From assembly GCA_047947185.1 (NCBI GenBank), contig CP170502.1, positions 434,001 to 498,000 of the forward strand: a stretch of 64,000 bases of DNA, given 5' to 3'. Below the pieces are notes generated by a model. That model saw only the letters and a list, made by a program, of their open reading frames with translations, was not told where the DNA came from and made no database searches. This stretch comes from JANQJA01 sp047947185 (GTDB lineage: Bacteria; Pseudomonadota; Gammaproteobacteria; Pseudomonadales; Azotimanducaceae). The position numbers were made by a program, and so were the translations under genes. This document shows, in pieces, positions 26,045 to 35,615 of the stretch. Position 1 is the stretch's first letter. Every line of letters begins with the position of its first letter.

Positions 26045-27462
26045 GTGCCACGTCGATCATATTGGGCAAACCGGGTCTCCGATTCAGAGAATATCTGCAT
26101 CCACCTGCCTGAGCGGAAGCGAAAGACCAGCAAAGCTGCCTTGATGATGTAGTCACCAATCAGCGCGGCATAAATCCAGATGACCGACAGTCCCAGCCAG
26201 GCGGCAAGTGCAGCAAGACCTACCCGGACGCCAATCAGCCCTACCATGGTTGTCATCAACGGAAAGCGTGTGTCACCTGCACCGCGCAGGCAGCCACCCA
26301 GGGTGAACTCAATTGCCATCAGTGGCTGGGCAATGGCCATGATGTAGATAAAGATGACTGTAAGACGCACCACTTCATCATCGTCAATCAGAAAGCGCGC
26401 AATCTCCTCGGGGAACACCAGGATCACGGCACTCAGTAGCATCATGCTGCCAATTGCAAAGCCGGTGGCGCGCCAACCCTGCCGGTTGGCGCCAGCCTGG
26501 TCACCAGCACCCAGGTGCTGACCAACCAGGGTGGCCCCTGAAATCGAGAAACCGAAACCCACCACAAATGAGAGTGAAAGTATCTGCACACCAATACCGT
26601 AGGCGGCAAAAGCAGCCGTACCATAGTGTGCAACCAGCCACAGGAAAGCCACAAAGCCGGCCTGGAACACAAACTGTTCGACACCCGCCGGGTAACCGAT
26701 GTGGACTAACTGACGGATGCGTTTTTCCGTGATTGAGCCTCGTCCACCCACGCCTACCACCAGGCGAGATGTGTACCAGAGGTACAGAAAGATCAGGGCA
26801 CCAAAGGTAAAGGAGAGGCCGTTGGCGATGCCAGCACCGGCAACTCCCAGCGCAGGGACGCCAAACCCGCCAAAAACCAGCCAGTAAACCAGTCCAACAT
26901 TCAGGATATTGGTAATGATGCCAATCCAAAGCGGCGTTTTGGTATCACCTGCTGCACGCAGAGACGCACCAATCACCATATTGATGGCAAAGGCCAGGTT
27001 AAAACAGCTCAGCCAGCGGATGTACCTGGCAGCCTCGGCGGTGGTCTCATCATCCAGACCAAACACGCGGGCAATAGCTGGTGCAAAGACAACGCAGGGG
27101 ACCATCAGAACCAGGGCTACAACATTGCCAATCCACAGTGAAACACTGGTGACATGTGCCGCCTCGGTGTAATTCTTGGCGCCCCAGGACCGCGCCACCA
27201 TGGCGGTCGTCCCGGCTGATACGGCCATCAGGATCGCCTGCAGCCCAAAAAAGATACGCTGTCCGGTCGTAACCGCAGCAATTGCCGACGCGCCCAGTTC
27301 GCCCACAATCTTGATGCTGATGATACCTATGACGGAAAAGAGCAGATTCGACAGGATCGCCGGCCAGGCCAACTGCCAGATGCTAAGCTGGGGACGCGCG
27401 GGCACAGGGGCTTCCTGAAGCGCCTTCGGCGTTTCAGCGTCAGAGGATGTCTGATTGGTCAT
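26041..27462 (-). CDS. MATE-family multidrug efflux protein
   Basis: 473 residues from the ATG at 27462 (MTNQTSSDAET). A further ATG at 27480 is possible; neither has a clear ribosome site. Twelve hydrophobic segments in two related halves, each with the MATE pattern: WPAILSNLLFSVIGIISIKIVGELGASAIAAVTTG in the first, and GYPAGVEQFVFQAGFVAFLWLV with GFGFSISGATLVGQHLGAGD in the second. These transporters expel cationic drugs or metabolites against Na or H. It is divergent from the CrtI-like gene. The end of its coding sequence contains the -35 of the next transcript. Confidence 0.92.
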   Translation of the reverse strand: MTNQTSSDAETPKALQEAPVPARPQLSIWQLAWPAILSNLLFSVIGIISIKIVGELGASAIAAVTTGQRIFFGLQAILMAVSAGTTAMVARSWGAKNYTEAAHVTSVSLWIGNVVALVLMVPCVVFAPAIARVFGLDDETTAEAARYIRWLSCFNLAFAINMVIGASLRAAGDTKTPLWIGIITNILNVGLVYWLVFGGFGVPALGVAGAGIANGLSFTFGALIFLYLWYTSRLVVGVGGRGSITEKRIRQLVHIGYPAGVEQFVFQAGFVAFLWLVAHYGTAAFAAYGIGVQILSLSFVVGFGFSISGATLVGQHLGAGDQAGANRQGWRATGFAIGSMMLLSAVILVFPEEIARFLIDDDEVVRLTVIFIYIMAIAQPLMAIEFTLGGCLRGAGDTRFPLMTTMVGLIGVRVGLAALAAWLGLSVIWIYAALIGDYIIKAALLVFRFRSGRWMQIFSESETRFAQYDRRGT

Positions 27463-27553
27463 ACAGGGTCCGGGTGGCATTGCCACGAGGCGCGTAAGAT
27501 ACAGTAACGACGCCGGAACTGTCAAAATGCCAGTCAGGCAATGAGGTCAGAAA

Positions 27554-29122
27554 ATGGCAAAAAAAGTGGTGATTATCGGGGGCGGCCATAACGGGCTTGT
27601 GTGTGCCTGTTACCTGGCCCGTGCCGGTGCTGATGTGACCTTGCTGGAACGCCGACACCTGCTGGGTGGTGCCGCAGTAACTGAATCTTTCCTGCCCGGA
27701 TTTCGCAATTCGGTTGCCAGCTACACCGTGAGTCTGCTGCATCCGAAAATCATCAGGGAGCTTCACCTGCATGACCACGGCCTTCGAATACTGTCACGCC
27801 GCATCAATAACTTCCTGCCCCTGCCCGACGGCAACGCGCTCATCAGCTATCCTGATGCCGATCGGATGCAGGCTGAACTGGCCCGATTCTCCGAACGAGA
27901 TGCAAGGCAGTGGCCTGTGTTCATGGCGCAGATGGACAAGATCGTCCCCATAATTCGTGATGTCATGCTTCAGACCCCGCCCTCACTGACCGGGTTTGTT
28001 GCCGGCGACATCGTGAAGCTGTTTCGGCTCAGCCGGCACTACCTCGCGGCAGACAACAATACCCGCCGCTTTCTGCTCAAGCTGTTTTCCGTCAGTGCCG
28101 GGGAGATGCTGGATGACCTGTTTGAATCTGACGCAGTGAAGGCCCTCCTCGGCTTTGATGCCGTGGTTGGCAATTACGGGAGTCCCTATACACCCGGCTC
28201 AGCCTACGTGCTGCTACACCACGTTGTGGGGGAAACCAATGGGACCAGCGGTGCCTGGGGACATGCAGTGGGTGGCATGGGTGCGATCAGCGATGCCATT
28301 GCGCGTGAAGCCGCGGCACTGGGCGTCCGCCTGGAGACCAGCGTCCCGGTTGCCCGGGTGATCGTCGACAAGGGGCAGGCACGTGGTGTCATCACCAGCG
28401 CCGGCGACGAGATTGCGGCTGACCTGGTGGTTGCCAATGTTAATCCGGCGCTGCTGTACAACAGCCTGCTGCCAGTGGAGGTGGTGCATCCGGATACCCT
28501 GGCCCACTTCCGGCAATACAAGTGCCAGAGCGGCACTTTCCGGATGAACGTCGCCCTCTCCCGCCTGCCAGAATTTAGGGCAAGGCAGGTGGATGGCGTA
28601 CTGGAAGGCGGCATTATCCTGGCCCCGTCGCTCGGGTACATGGACAGGGCCTATACCGACGCGCGGCAACTGGGCTGGTCCAGGCAGCCCATTGTCGAAA
28701 TGCTGATCCCGAGTCTGGTTGACGGCTCACTTGCGCCAGAGGGCCAGCACGTGGCCAGTCTCTTCTGCCAGCAGTTTGATCCCGCGTTGCGCGAGGCCTG
28801 GGCAGGGCACCGTGATGCCGCCATTCGGTCCATTTTTGCAGTCGTGTCAGCCTTCGCCCCGGATTTTGAAGATTGTGTCCTCGGTATTGATGCCTTGAGT
28901 CCCTGGGATCTGGAGCAGAAGTTTGGACTGATTGGTGGTGATATTTTTCACGGCCGGCTCAGCCTGGACCAGTTGTTTTCCGCCAGGCCCATGCTTGGCA
29001 TGGGACAGTATCAGACGGATATCAAGGGCCTCTATCTGTGTGGTTCCGGTACGCACCCTGGTGGTGGCGTCAGCGGTATTCCCGGTCACAACGCAGCGAG
29101 AGAAATCAGCCGGGTACTTTGA
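27554..29122 (+). CDS. CrtI-like FAD-dependent oxidoreductase (PYROXD2-like)
   Basis: 522 residues. N-terminal Rossmann FAD motif VVIIGGGHNGLVCACYLARAG, then LLGGAAVTESFLPGFRNSVASY, and the C-terminal FAD segment GLYLCGSGTHPGGGVSGIPGHNAA. This is the phytoene-desaturase-related group that includes human PYROXD2, whose members are mostly not carotenoid enzymes. No carotenoid genes are near, so a carotenoid role is unlikely. The substrate is unknown. Single gene, divergent from the MATE gene, ending 9 bases before the converging phoR. Confidence 0.88.
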   Translation: MAKKVVIIGGGHNGLVCACYLARAGADVTLLERRHLLGGAAVTESFLPGFRNSVASYTVSLLHPKIIRELHLHDHGLRILSRRINNFLPLPDGNALISYPDADRMQAELARFSERDARQWPVFMAQMDKIVPIIRDVMLQTPPSLTGFVAGDIVKLFRLSRHYLAADNNTRRFLLKLFSVSAGEMLDDLFESDAVKALLGFDAVVGNYGSPYTPGSAYVLLHHVVGETNGTSGAWGHAVGGMGAISDAIAREAAALGVRLETSVPVARVIVDKGQARGVITSAGDEIAADLVVANVNPALLYNSLLPVEVVHPDTLAHFRQYKCQSGTFRMNVALSRLPEFRARQVDGVLEGGIILAPSLGYMDRAYTDARQLGWSRQPIVEMLIPSLVDGSLAPEGQHVASLFCQQFDPALREAWAGHRDAAIRSIFAVVSAFAPDFEDCVLGIDALSPWDLEQKFGLIGGDIFHGRLSLDQLFSARPMLGMGQYQTDIKGLYLCGSGTHPGGGVSGIPGHNAAREISRVL

Positions 29123-29131
29123 ACAGCCATA

Positions 29132-30895
29132 TCAGGATACCATCGGCAGACGCACTGTAAAGACAGAACCTTTGTTCGGTTGGCTCGTGACTGTCACGCT
29201 ACCCCTGTGTGACTGGGCGATGTGCTTGACGATGGCAAGACCCAATCCTGTCCCGCCTTGCTCCCGCGATCGGGCCCGGTCAACCCGGTAAAAGCGTTCA
29301 AAAATCCTCTGTTGCTCCTCTTCAGGGATGCCAATGCCGGTGTCCTCCACCTCAATGACGGCCATTCGTCCCAGCGTCCGCAGGCGCAGGCTAACCCGCC
29401 CGTCCGCCTGGGTGTACTTGATGGCGTTGTCCACAAGGTTGGTGACCATCTGGTCAAGCGCTTCCTGTTCACCCTCCACCTCAACCGGTTTGTCGGGTAC
29501 ATCAACCTTGAGCGTCACACCAGCATCAGTGGCATCCTCTGACTTTGCCCGGTAGACATCCCGCAGCAGCCAGGCGAGATCAATACGGCTCACCGACATC
29601 TTGCGGGCATGTGTGTCAAAGCGAGACAAGTGGATCAGGTCTTGCACGATGTGGTCCAGCCTGGCCGCCTGGCTGCGGATTCGCCTGAGGAAGCGATCAA
29701 GCACCTCCTCAGGTATGTTGGGATCATCGAGAATCGTCTCGGCAAAACCGCGAATGGCCGATATTGGGGTCTTCAGTTCGTGAGATGCATTGGCCACAAA
29801 ATCACTTCGCACCTGTTCCAGCCGCAACATCTCGGTAATGTCCTGCAGTACGATGATGGCACCGGCGGCTGAGGTCCAGTCGTGGTCGCGCAGCAGCACA
29901 ACTGAAACATCAAGCGTTTTCTTATCGACCTTTACCGTGGCGTTGACAGTAATCAGTTCCGAGAGACAGGTATCAACTGCCTGACAAATTTCGGTGACCA
30001 GCACAACTTCCCAGAGTGAGCGATTCACCACATCCCGCGAACCGAGCCTTAACATGCTTCGCGCTGAATCATTAATGTGCAGAATGGTCTGCTCGAGATC
30101 CACTGCAATGACACCCTCGGTCAAACCGGAAAGGATGGCGGCCAACTGGTTTCGACTGCTGGTCAGGGCACCAATTCTTTCCTGGGTTCCGCGCGCAAGC
30201 TCATTCAGCGCCCGGGAGAGGCGTCCAATCTCATCATTTCGGTCTTCGTTCAGGCGCAGGTCGTAGTCACCCTGGGCGATCCTCGCTGCACTGTCAGTCA
30301 TACTGGATATCGGTATCGTAAACTGACGCGCGAGCAGGAAGGCAATCACCAGGAACACGGCCGCAATCACCGTACCACTGACAAGAATCTGGTTGCGCAG
30401 CGCCGCCAGTTGATGTTCCACCACACGAAGTGGCACAGCCACACGAATAAATCCCAGCAGTTCCTGCTCACCCTCGACCCTGAGGGCGACGTATAACATA
30501 TTCTGCTGGATGGTCTCGCTGAAACGTTCTGACACGCCAAAGTCCTGTGTCCTGGCGGCAATCACCTCGGGCCTGTCCAGATGATTATTCATCAGGGCGG
30601 GTTCTTCCCGGTTGTCGGCAATCACCACGCCTGCGGCGTCAATCAGGGTAATCCGGTTGTCAGCACCACCGGTTATGTCGATCAGTTCATCACTGGAGAT
30701 GGGCGTATCATTCAGGAGATTGGGCTTCAACAACTGCCGCAGGATTGCCGCCTGGGTGCGTAGCGATTCCCTGATGTTGTTGCGGGCATCGGTCTGCACC
30801 TGGGAGGTTGCCAGTGAACCGAAAACGATGGTGCTGACAAGAATGGTTGCACCCAGTGCACCACAAAGCTGCCAGAGAAATCTTGAGCGCAGCAT
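29132..30895 (-). CDS. phoR: PhoR-type sensor histidine kinase
   Basis: 587 residues: membrane segment (about 8-30), periplasmic sensor part of about 135 residues, second membrane segment (about 168-190), HAMP (190-245), PAS (248-355), HisKA with phospho-His372 in NASHELKTPISAIRGFAE, and HATPase with NAIKYT, DTGIGIPEE and GGTGLGLAIVKH. RFYRVDRARSREQGGTGLGL is typical of PhoR. The periplasmic domain is larger than in E. coli PhoR, so it may sense a signal directly. It follows phoB with no gap (TAG then ATG). No pst or phoU genes are in the window. Confidence 0.9.
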   Translation of the reverse strand: MLRSRFLWQLCGALGATILVSTIVFGSLATSQVQTDARNNIRESLRTQAAILRQLLKPNLLNDTPISSDELIDITGGADNRITLIDAAGVVIADNREEPALMNNHLDRPEVIAARTQDFGVSERFSETIQQNMLYVALRVEGEQELLGFIRVAVPLRVVEHQLAALRNQILVSGTVIAAVFLVIAFLLARQFTIPISSMTDSAARIAQGDYDLRLNEDRNDEIGRLSRALNELARGTQERIGALTSSRNQLAAILSGLTEGVIAVDLEQTILHINDSARSMLRLGSRDVVNRSLWEVVLVTEICQAVDTCLSELITVNATVKVDKKTLDVSVVLLRDHDWTSAAGAIIVLQDITEMLRLEQVRSDFVANASHELKTPISAIRGFAETILDDPNIPEEVLDRFLRRIRSQAARLDHIVQDLIHLSRFDTHARKMSVSRIDLAWLLRDVYRAKSEDATDAGVTLKVDVPDKPVEVEGEQEALDQMVTNLVDNAIKYTQADGRVSLRLRTLGRMAVIEVEDTGIGIPEEEQQRIFERFYRVDRARSREQGGTGLGLAIVKHIAQSHRGSVTVTSQPNKGSVFTVRLPMVS

Positions 30896-31585
30896 CTAGT
30901 CTTCGACGAATCGGTACCCAACACCCCGAATCGTCTGGATCATCTGGCTGTAAGGGCCCAGCTTTTTGCGAACCGCGCGAATGTGGACATCAATGTTACG
31001 GTCTACCACCACCACACCTTCTCCCACCACACGATTGAGCAGTTGTTCCCGCGTGAAGGCGCGACCAGGCTGGCTGGCAAGCTGGTAGAGAATCTTGAAC
31101 TCTGTTGCCGTCAGTTTGATCAGTTCACCACTCACCCTGACCTCGTGTCGCGCGAGGTCAATCAGCAGATCCTTGATGACAATGCGTTCCTTGTGCTGCT
31201 CTTCACGAATCCGTCCGCGTCGCAGTACGGCTTTGACCCGGGCGAGCAGTTCCCGTGGCGAAAAAGGTTTGGCCAGGTAATCATCAGCACCCAGCCCAAG
31301 GCCAATCACCACGTCACTTTCTTCTCCTTTGGCGGACACAATGATGATCGGGACGTCGCGGGTTATGGGGTCTGACTTGAGCTGTTGGCAAACCGTTAAT
31401 CCATCCATTCCGGGGAGCATCAGGTCAAGGATGACCAGAGACGGAGACAGGTTGCGAACAAGGTTAAGCCCCTCGTCACCCCGCCCGGACGAGGCAACCT
31501 GGAAGCCCTCGCGCTTGAGGTTGTAGCCAATAACTTCAACAATATCAGGTTCGTCTTCGATGATGACAACTTTGGCTCTGTTCAT
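30896..31585 (-). CDS. phoB: Phosphate regulon response regulator
   Basis: 229 residues, OmpR/PhoB family. Receiver domain with phospho-Asp54 in VILDLMLPGMDG, acidic pocket IEDEPD (9-14) and the conserved VSAKGEE Lys. The C-terminal winged helix includes LTATEFKILYQLASQPGRAFTREQLLN and the DNA helix RNIDVHIRAVRKKLG. The whole matches PhoB closely. It lies directly upstream of phoR. I saw no clear Pho box in the 105 bases before the gene. Confidence 0.93.
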   Translation of the reverse strand: MNRAKVVIIEDEPDIVEVIGYNLKREGFQVASSGRGDEGLNLVRNLSPSLVILDLMLPGMDGLTVCQQLKSDPITRDVPIIIVSAKGEESDVVIGLGLGADDYLAKPFSPRELLARVKAVLRRGRIREEQHKERIVIKDLLIDLARHEVRVSGELIKLTATEFKILYQLASQPGRAFTREQLLNRVVGEGVVVVDRNIDVHIRAVRKKLGPYSQMIQTIRGVGYRFVED

Positions 31586-31690
31586 CGCTGGAGGTCCGTT
31601 ATCCGAATCGCTTATTCAATCACCGGCCCGGAAAATTTGGTAGAACTGCTCCGTAAAGAAACGGTAAATATCTGGCTTTTCCGGGGAAAA

Positions 31691-32905
31691 TTATGAAATT
31701 CGGCGGAATGCAAGTACGGCATTGGTTCCGCCAAATCCAAAACTGTTTGACATGATGGTATTCAGGCCGGCCTTGTCAATGCGCTCCCGCACAATCGGGG
31801 CATCACCTACCGCCGGATCCAGGTTTTCAATGTGTGCTGACGGACAGATAAAATCGTTCTCCAGCATCAGCAGGGAATATATCGCCTCATGGACACCCGC
31901 AGCACCGAGTGAGTGACCCGACAGCGACTTGGTTGAGCTGATTTTTGGCATATCGCTGCCGAACACCGCTCTTATTGCCTCAACTTCCGGAATGTCACCG
32001 GCAGGCGTGCTGGTACCATGGGCATTAATGTAATCGATGGGGGTATCCACCGTGGACTTTGCCAACAACATGGCGCGTCGACCACCTTCACCGGATGGTG
32101 CCACCATGTCATGGCCGTCAGAGGTTGCACCATAACCCACCAGTTCAGCATAGATTTTTGCACCGCGGGCTTTCGCGTGCTCATACTCCTCGACAACCAG
32201 GAAACCACCGCCGCCGGCAATGACAAAGCCGTCACGGTCCCTGTCGTACGCCCGCGAGGCAGTTGCCGGCGTATCATTATAGGCGGTTGACAGCGCCCCC
32301 ATGGCGTCAAACAGCGATGACAGGCTCCAGTGTTCCTCTTCACCGCCGCCAGCAAAGACAATGTCCTGTTTGCCAAGCTGGATCAACTCTGCCGCATGAC
32401 CGATACAGTGAGCACTGGTTGAGCAGGCGGACGTAATTGAATAATTCACCCCCTTGATCCGAAAGGGGGTTGCAAGGCACGCAGACACGGTAGATCCCAT
32501 GGTCCGGGTGACACGATAGGGTCCCACGCGGCGCAGCCCCTTCTCCCGCAGTATGTCAGCGGCTTCCACCTGGTTTGCCGAGGAAGCACCACCGGAACCT
32601 GCCACTATGCCAGCCCGCTCGTTGGAGACCTCAGCTTCTGACAGCCCGGCATCTGCAATGGCTTCTTTCATGGCAATATAGGCAAAAGCGGCCGCATCGC
32701 CCATAAACCGGTAAAGTTTCCTGTCAATCATGCTTTCAGCATCAATCTGGACGCTACCAGCTACGTGACTGCGCATGCCGATCTCTTTGTAGGCTTCCTG
32801 GAAACGGATGCCCGAACGTACCCCGAGGAGAGATTCCAGCGTCTCCTGCTTGTTATTCCCGAGGGGGGACACGATACCCAGACCAGTAATAACAACTCTT
32901 CTCAT
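31691..32905 (-). CDS. fabB: 3-oxoacyl-ACP synthase I
   Basis: Condensing enzyme needed to elongate cis-3-decenoyl-ACP in unsaturated fatty acid synthesis. It has 404 residues from the ATG at 32905 (MRRVVITGLGIVSPLGNN), with AGGTGAG just upstream; a GTG three codons earlier is less likely. Active-site Cys161 in TSACSTSAHCIGHA, His in NAHGTSTPAGD and His in SLSGHSLGAAGVHE form the Cys-His-His triad. The pairing with fabA and the sequence type make it FabB, not FabF; the FabF of this genome is at 56.4-57.6 kb. Confidence 0.94.
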   Translation of the reverse strand: MRRVVITGLGIVSPLGNNKQETLESLLGVRSGIRFQEAYKEIGMRSHVAGSVQIDAESMIDRKLYRFMGDAAAFAYIAMKEAIADAGLSEAEVSNERAGIVAGSGGASSANQVEAADILREKGLRRVGPYRVTRTMGSTVSACLATPFRIKGVNYSITSACSTSAHCIGHAAELIQLGKQDIVFAGGGEEEHWSLSSLFDAMGALSTAYNDTPATASRAYDRDRDGFVIAGGGGFLVVEEYEHAKARGAKIYAELVGYGATSDGHDMVAPSGEGGRRAMLLAKSTVDTPIDYINAHGTSTPAGDIPEVEAIRAVFGSDMPKISSTKSLSGHSLGAAGVHEAIYSLLMLENDFICPSAHIENLDPAVGDAPIVRERIDKAGLNTIMSNSFGFGGTNAVLAFRRIS

Positions 32906-32914
32906 AGAGCTCAC

Positions 32915-33472
32915 CTAAAAGTCATCCAAAGTGGTAAACAATCCCACCTTCACATCTTCCGCCACGTAAATCTGCTTGCCATCAACCAGCACCCGGGCAT
33001 CCGCAATACCCAGTACGGTCTTGCCTTCCCGCACGCGGGTCAAATCAATATCGTATTCAACCTTTTTTGCCGATGGCAACACCTGCCCCCGAAAAGCAAC
33101 CTTGCCACAGCCCAGCGCCCGACCAACCCCCCAGTTGCCCTTCCAGGCCAGGAAAAAACCAACCAACTGCCAGAGAGCATCCAGTCCCAGGCAGCCGGGC
33201 ATTACCGGATCACCAACAAAATGGCACTTGAAAAACCACAGGTCAGGGTTAATGTCCATTTCGGCCATGATTTTGCCTTTGCCATGAGAGCCACCGGTCT
33301 CGGTGATACTGGTGATGCGATCGACCATCAGCATCTCATCAATAGGCAGATGCGCCCGGCCGGGCCCAAACAGGCGACCATAGCCACAATCGAGCAGTTC
33401 CTCCCGTGAGAAGCTGTGTTTGTCGACCAGTGAACGGTCCAGCGGACGGGGTTGGTTTGCTTGTTCTGTCAT
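32915..33472 (-). CDS. fabA: 3-hydroxydecanoyl-ACP dehydratase/isomerase
   Basis: Dehydrates 3-hydroxydecanoyl-ACP and isomerises the product to the cis-3 form, the entry to unsaturated fatty acids. It has 185 residues from the ATG at 33472 (MTEQANQPRP); the open frame upstream is not conserved sequence. Active-site His84 in FKCHFVGDPVMPG and Asp98 in LGLDALWQ lie 14 residues apart as in E. coli (His70, Asp84). It is the first gene of fabA-fabB, with 9 bases between the genes. Confidence 0.95.
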   Translation of the reverse strand: MTEQANQPRPLDRSLVDKHSFSREELLDCGYGRLFGPGRAHLPIDEMLMVDRITSITETGGSHGKGKIMAEMDINPDLWFFKCHFVGDPVMPGCLGLDALWQLVGFFLAWKGNWGVGRALGCGKVAFRGQVLPSAKKVEYDIDLTRVREGKTVLGIADARVLVDGKQIYVAEDVKVGLFTTLDDF

Positions 33473-33555
33473 AGAGATTCCAGGTGAGCACGTGAACCAT
33501 AAGACCTGACCCTGGCAAACCAGAATAAGATAGGCCATGAATTACAGGAGCCAAA

Positions 33556-33586
33556 ATTATATCATTGGGAAGCAGAAAAAAACCAA
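33556..33586 (-). promoter_or_regulatory. Possible fabA-fabB promoter
   Basis: A perfect TATAAT (complement of 33556-33561) lies about 84 bases before the fabA ATG. The best -35 is TTGGTT (complement of 33581-33586) at a long 19-base spacing. The 192-base region shared with the divergent PNPOx-like gene holds no other feature I can name; no clear FabR or DesT palindrome was found. Confidence 0.45.
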
Positions 33587-33664
33587 GTGACATATCGTCT
33601 CAATAATATGTCCACAATTGACTTTTGTTGGCCAAATGCCACAAGCACTGCCGGAGACTTACTC

Positions 33665-34087
33665 ATGTCGTTAGCAATGTCCATCACCGAGCGGGAAAAT
33701 TTTCTGGCTGACGTCCATGTGGGTGTCATCTCAATACCTCGCCCAGGCCGCGGTCCACTGACCGTGCCAATCTGGTATGACTACACGCCGTCAGGGCCCG
33801 TCACCGTGATCACGAGTGCGAACTCAATCAAAGGGAAACTGCTTGCCGGTGCTGATCGCATCAGCCTGTGTGCTCAGACGGAATCTCTCCCCTATCGTTA
33901 CGTCTCGGTAGAAGGTCCCTTTGAAACCCGACGGCCCTACGAAGGTGAACTGCTCCGGATGGCAAGCCGGTACCTTGGAGAAGCAGCCGGGCGTGACTAT
34001 GCTGCGAGTGCCGGCGACACCGACGACAGTATTGTGGTCTGCCTTTCGCCTCACACCTGGCAATCCGTCGACTATGGCAAGCGCTAG
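33665..34087 (+). CDS. Pyridoxamine 5'-phosphate oxidase-like flavin/heme-binding fold protein
   Basis: 140 residues from the ATG at 33665, chosen because GGAG at 33653-33656 sits 8 bases upstream and because the family N-terminus (ITERENFLADVHVGVISI) begins there. The split beta-barrel pattern is seen in RPGRGPLTVPIWYDYTPSGPVTVIT, NSIKGKLLAGADRISLCAQTE and YRYVSVEGPFE. Members bind FMN, F420 or heme; cofactor and substrate are unknown here. It is divergent from fabA and 63 bases before lpxA. Confidence 0.8.
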   Translation: MSLAMSITERENFLADVHVGVISIPRPGRGPLTVPIWYDYTPSGPVTVITSANSIKGKLLAGADRISLCAQTESLPYRYVSVEGPFETRRPYEGELLRMASRYLGEAAGRDYAASAGDTDDSIVVCLSPHTWQSVDYGKR

Positions 34088-34150
34088 CGGAACCAGCGGA
34101 CCCGGACCCTGTCGAATCCACCAAACAAAATCAACTGCGGACAACTCAGC

Positions 34151-34963
34151 ATGATCAAGGTAGACAAACACGCGGTAGTACACGAAAACGCCGTACTGGG
34201 CGACAACTGTGTCATAGGCCCCTTCTGTACCATTGGACCCGATGTCACGATTGGTGCCAACACCGTGCTGCGTTCCAACGTGGTTGTTGAGGGACACACT
34301 TCCATTGGCGACGATTGTGTCATCTTCCCGTTTGTGACCCTGGGAATCCAGAGCCAGGATCAGAAATACGTACCTGGCACCATCACCTACACAAAAATCG
34401 GCGCAAGAAACACAGTGCGGGAGTTCGTGAGCGTCCATAGCGGCACCCAGGAAGGTTCGATTACCACCATTGGTGACGACTGTACCCTGCTCGCACAGTC
34501 ACACGTTGCCCACAACTGCAGCGTGGGCAACCATGTGGTCATGTCCCATGCGGCAACACTCGCCGGTCATGTCATTATCGGGGACTATGCAAATATTGGC
34601 GGACTATCGGCAATTCACCAGTTCTGCCGGGTGGGCCGGGCCGCCATGGTAGGCGGTATGTGTCGCGTCATCCAGGACGTACTGCCATTCACCATCGCTG
34701 AGGGTTTTCCTGCCCACATGCGTGTTATCAACAAGGTTGGCATGGAGCGCGCCGGATATACCAGCGAAGAGATTGCCGAGGTGCGCAAGGCTTTTCGCAT
34801 GCTTTTCATGCGGGAACTGCGCCTTGAAGAGGCCGTTCGCCAGGCCCAGGCGGAATTCCCCAACTCGGCCAATGTGCAACTGATGCTGGAGGCCATTAAT
34901 GGCAGCCAACGGGGATTGGCCCGGCCGGATTCCGCCATGTTCGAAATTAATGTCAGCGAGTAG
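34151..34963 (+). CDS. lpxA: UDP-N-acetylglucosamine O-acyltransferase (divergent LpxA)
   Basis: Adds the first 3-hydroxyacyl chain to UDP-GlcNAc in lipid A synthesis. It has 270 residues of left-handed beta-helix hexapeptide repeats (1-185) and a C-terminal helical domain (RVINKVGMERAGYTSEEIAEVRKAFRMLF). Catalytic His121 lies in VAHNCSVGNHVVMSHAATLAGHV. The loop usually reading HRGT is HSGT here (96-99), and the sequence is closer in feel to cyanobacterial or verrucomicrobial LpxA than to E. coli. It is apart from lpxD, fabZ and lpxB, its usual neighbours, so it may be a second copy with a different acyl length or sugar. Confidence 0.85.
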   Translation: MIKVDKHAVVHENAVLGDNCVIGPFCTIGPDVTIGANTVLRSNVVVEGHTSIGDDCVIFPFVTLGIQSQDQKYVPGTITYTKIGARNTVREFVSVHSGTQEGSITTIGDDCTLLAQSHVAHNCSVGNHVVMSHAATLAGHVIIGDYANIGGLSAIHQFCRVGRAAMVGGMCRVIQDVLPFTIAEGFPAHMRVINKVGMERAGYTSEEIAEVRKAFRMLFMRELRLEEAVRQAQAEFPNSANVQLMLEAINGSQRGLARPDSAMFEINVSE

Positions 34964-34967
34964 CCGC

Positions 34968-35615
34968 ATGATCAGCGCCGTACTGTGGGATTTTGGCGGT
35001 GTGCTTACCACCAGTCCATTTGAGGCTTTTGCCCGGTTTGAACGGGAACGGGGGCTCCCCGCGGATTTTATCCGCACCATCAATTCGACCAATCCCGAAA
35101 CCAATGCCTGGGCGCAGCTGGAGAGCAGCCGGATTTCTGTTGAGGAATTTGATGAGGCTTTCGCCCGGGAGTCGGCTGCCCAGGGTCACAGGGTTGCCGG
35201 TGCCGAGGTGCTTGCCCTGCTCGCGGGTGACCTCAGGCCTGACATGGTACAGGCGCTGCGAACCATCAAACAGACGCACAAGGTAGGCTGTATCACCAAC
35301 AATGTTCGCCAGGCAGGTGTTGGCCCCGGCATGGCCAGGGACAGTAACCGGGCAACCCGGTTCGCCGAGGTCATGGCGTTGTTTGATACCGTCATTGAAT
35401 CCAGCAAGGTGGGGATTCGCAAGCCAGACCCCGAGATTTACCTGCTCGCCTGTCGTGAACTGGCAGTTGCACCTGCAGAGGCAATTTTCCTGGATGACCT
35501 GGGTATTAACCTGAAACCTGCCCGGGCCCTCGGTATGAAAACTATCAAGGTGGTCCAGCCGGTCGATGCCCTGCTGGAACTCGAATCCCACCTGGGCATA
35601 AGGTTGCGCCCGTGA
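34968..35615 (+). CDS. HAD-superfamily hydrolase, ACAD10 / epoxide hydrolase N-domain-like
   Basis: 215 residues starting at the ATG at 34968, 4 bases after the lpxA stop; the open frame runs back into lpxA but the core starts MISAVLWDFGGVL. Motif I is DFGGV: Asp8 is present but the second Asp of DxD is Gly. Motif II/III areas are CITNN and VGIRKPDPEIYLLAC, and motif IV is FLDDLGINLKPARALG. This resembles the phosphatase-like domain of ACAD10 and soluble epoxide hydrolase. Because the second Asp is missing, phosphatase activity is uncertain. Tightly packed between lpxA and galE. Confidence 0.82.
   Translation: MISAVLWDFGGVLTTSPFEAFARFERERGLPADFIRTINSTNPETNAWAQLESSRISVEEFDEAFARESAAQGHRVAGAEVLALLAGDLRPDMVQALRTIKQTHKVGCITNNVRQAGVGPGMARDSNRATRFAEVMALFDTVIESSKVGIRKPDPEIYLLACRELAVAPAEAIFLDDLGINLKPARALGMKTIKVVQPVDALLELESHLGIRLRP

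Noticed and set aside
31586..31690. Pho box upstream of phoB
   Set aside because: No CTGTCAT-type direct repeat is present in the 105 bases, so PhoB autoregulation cannot be supported from sequence.
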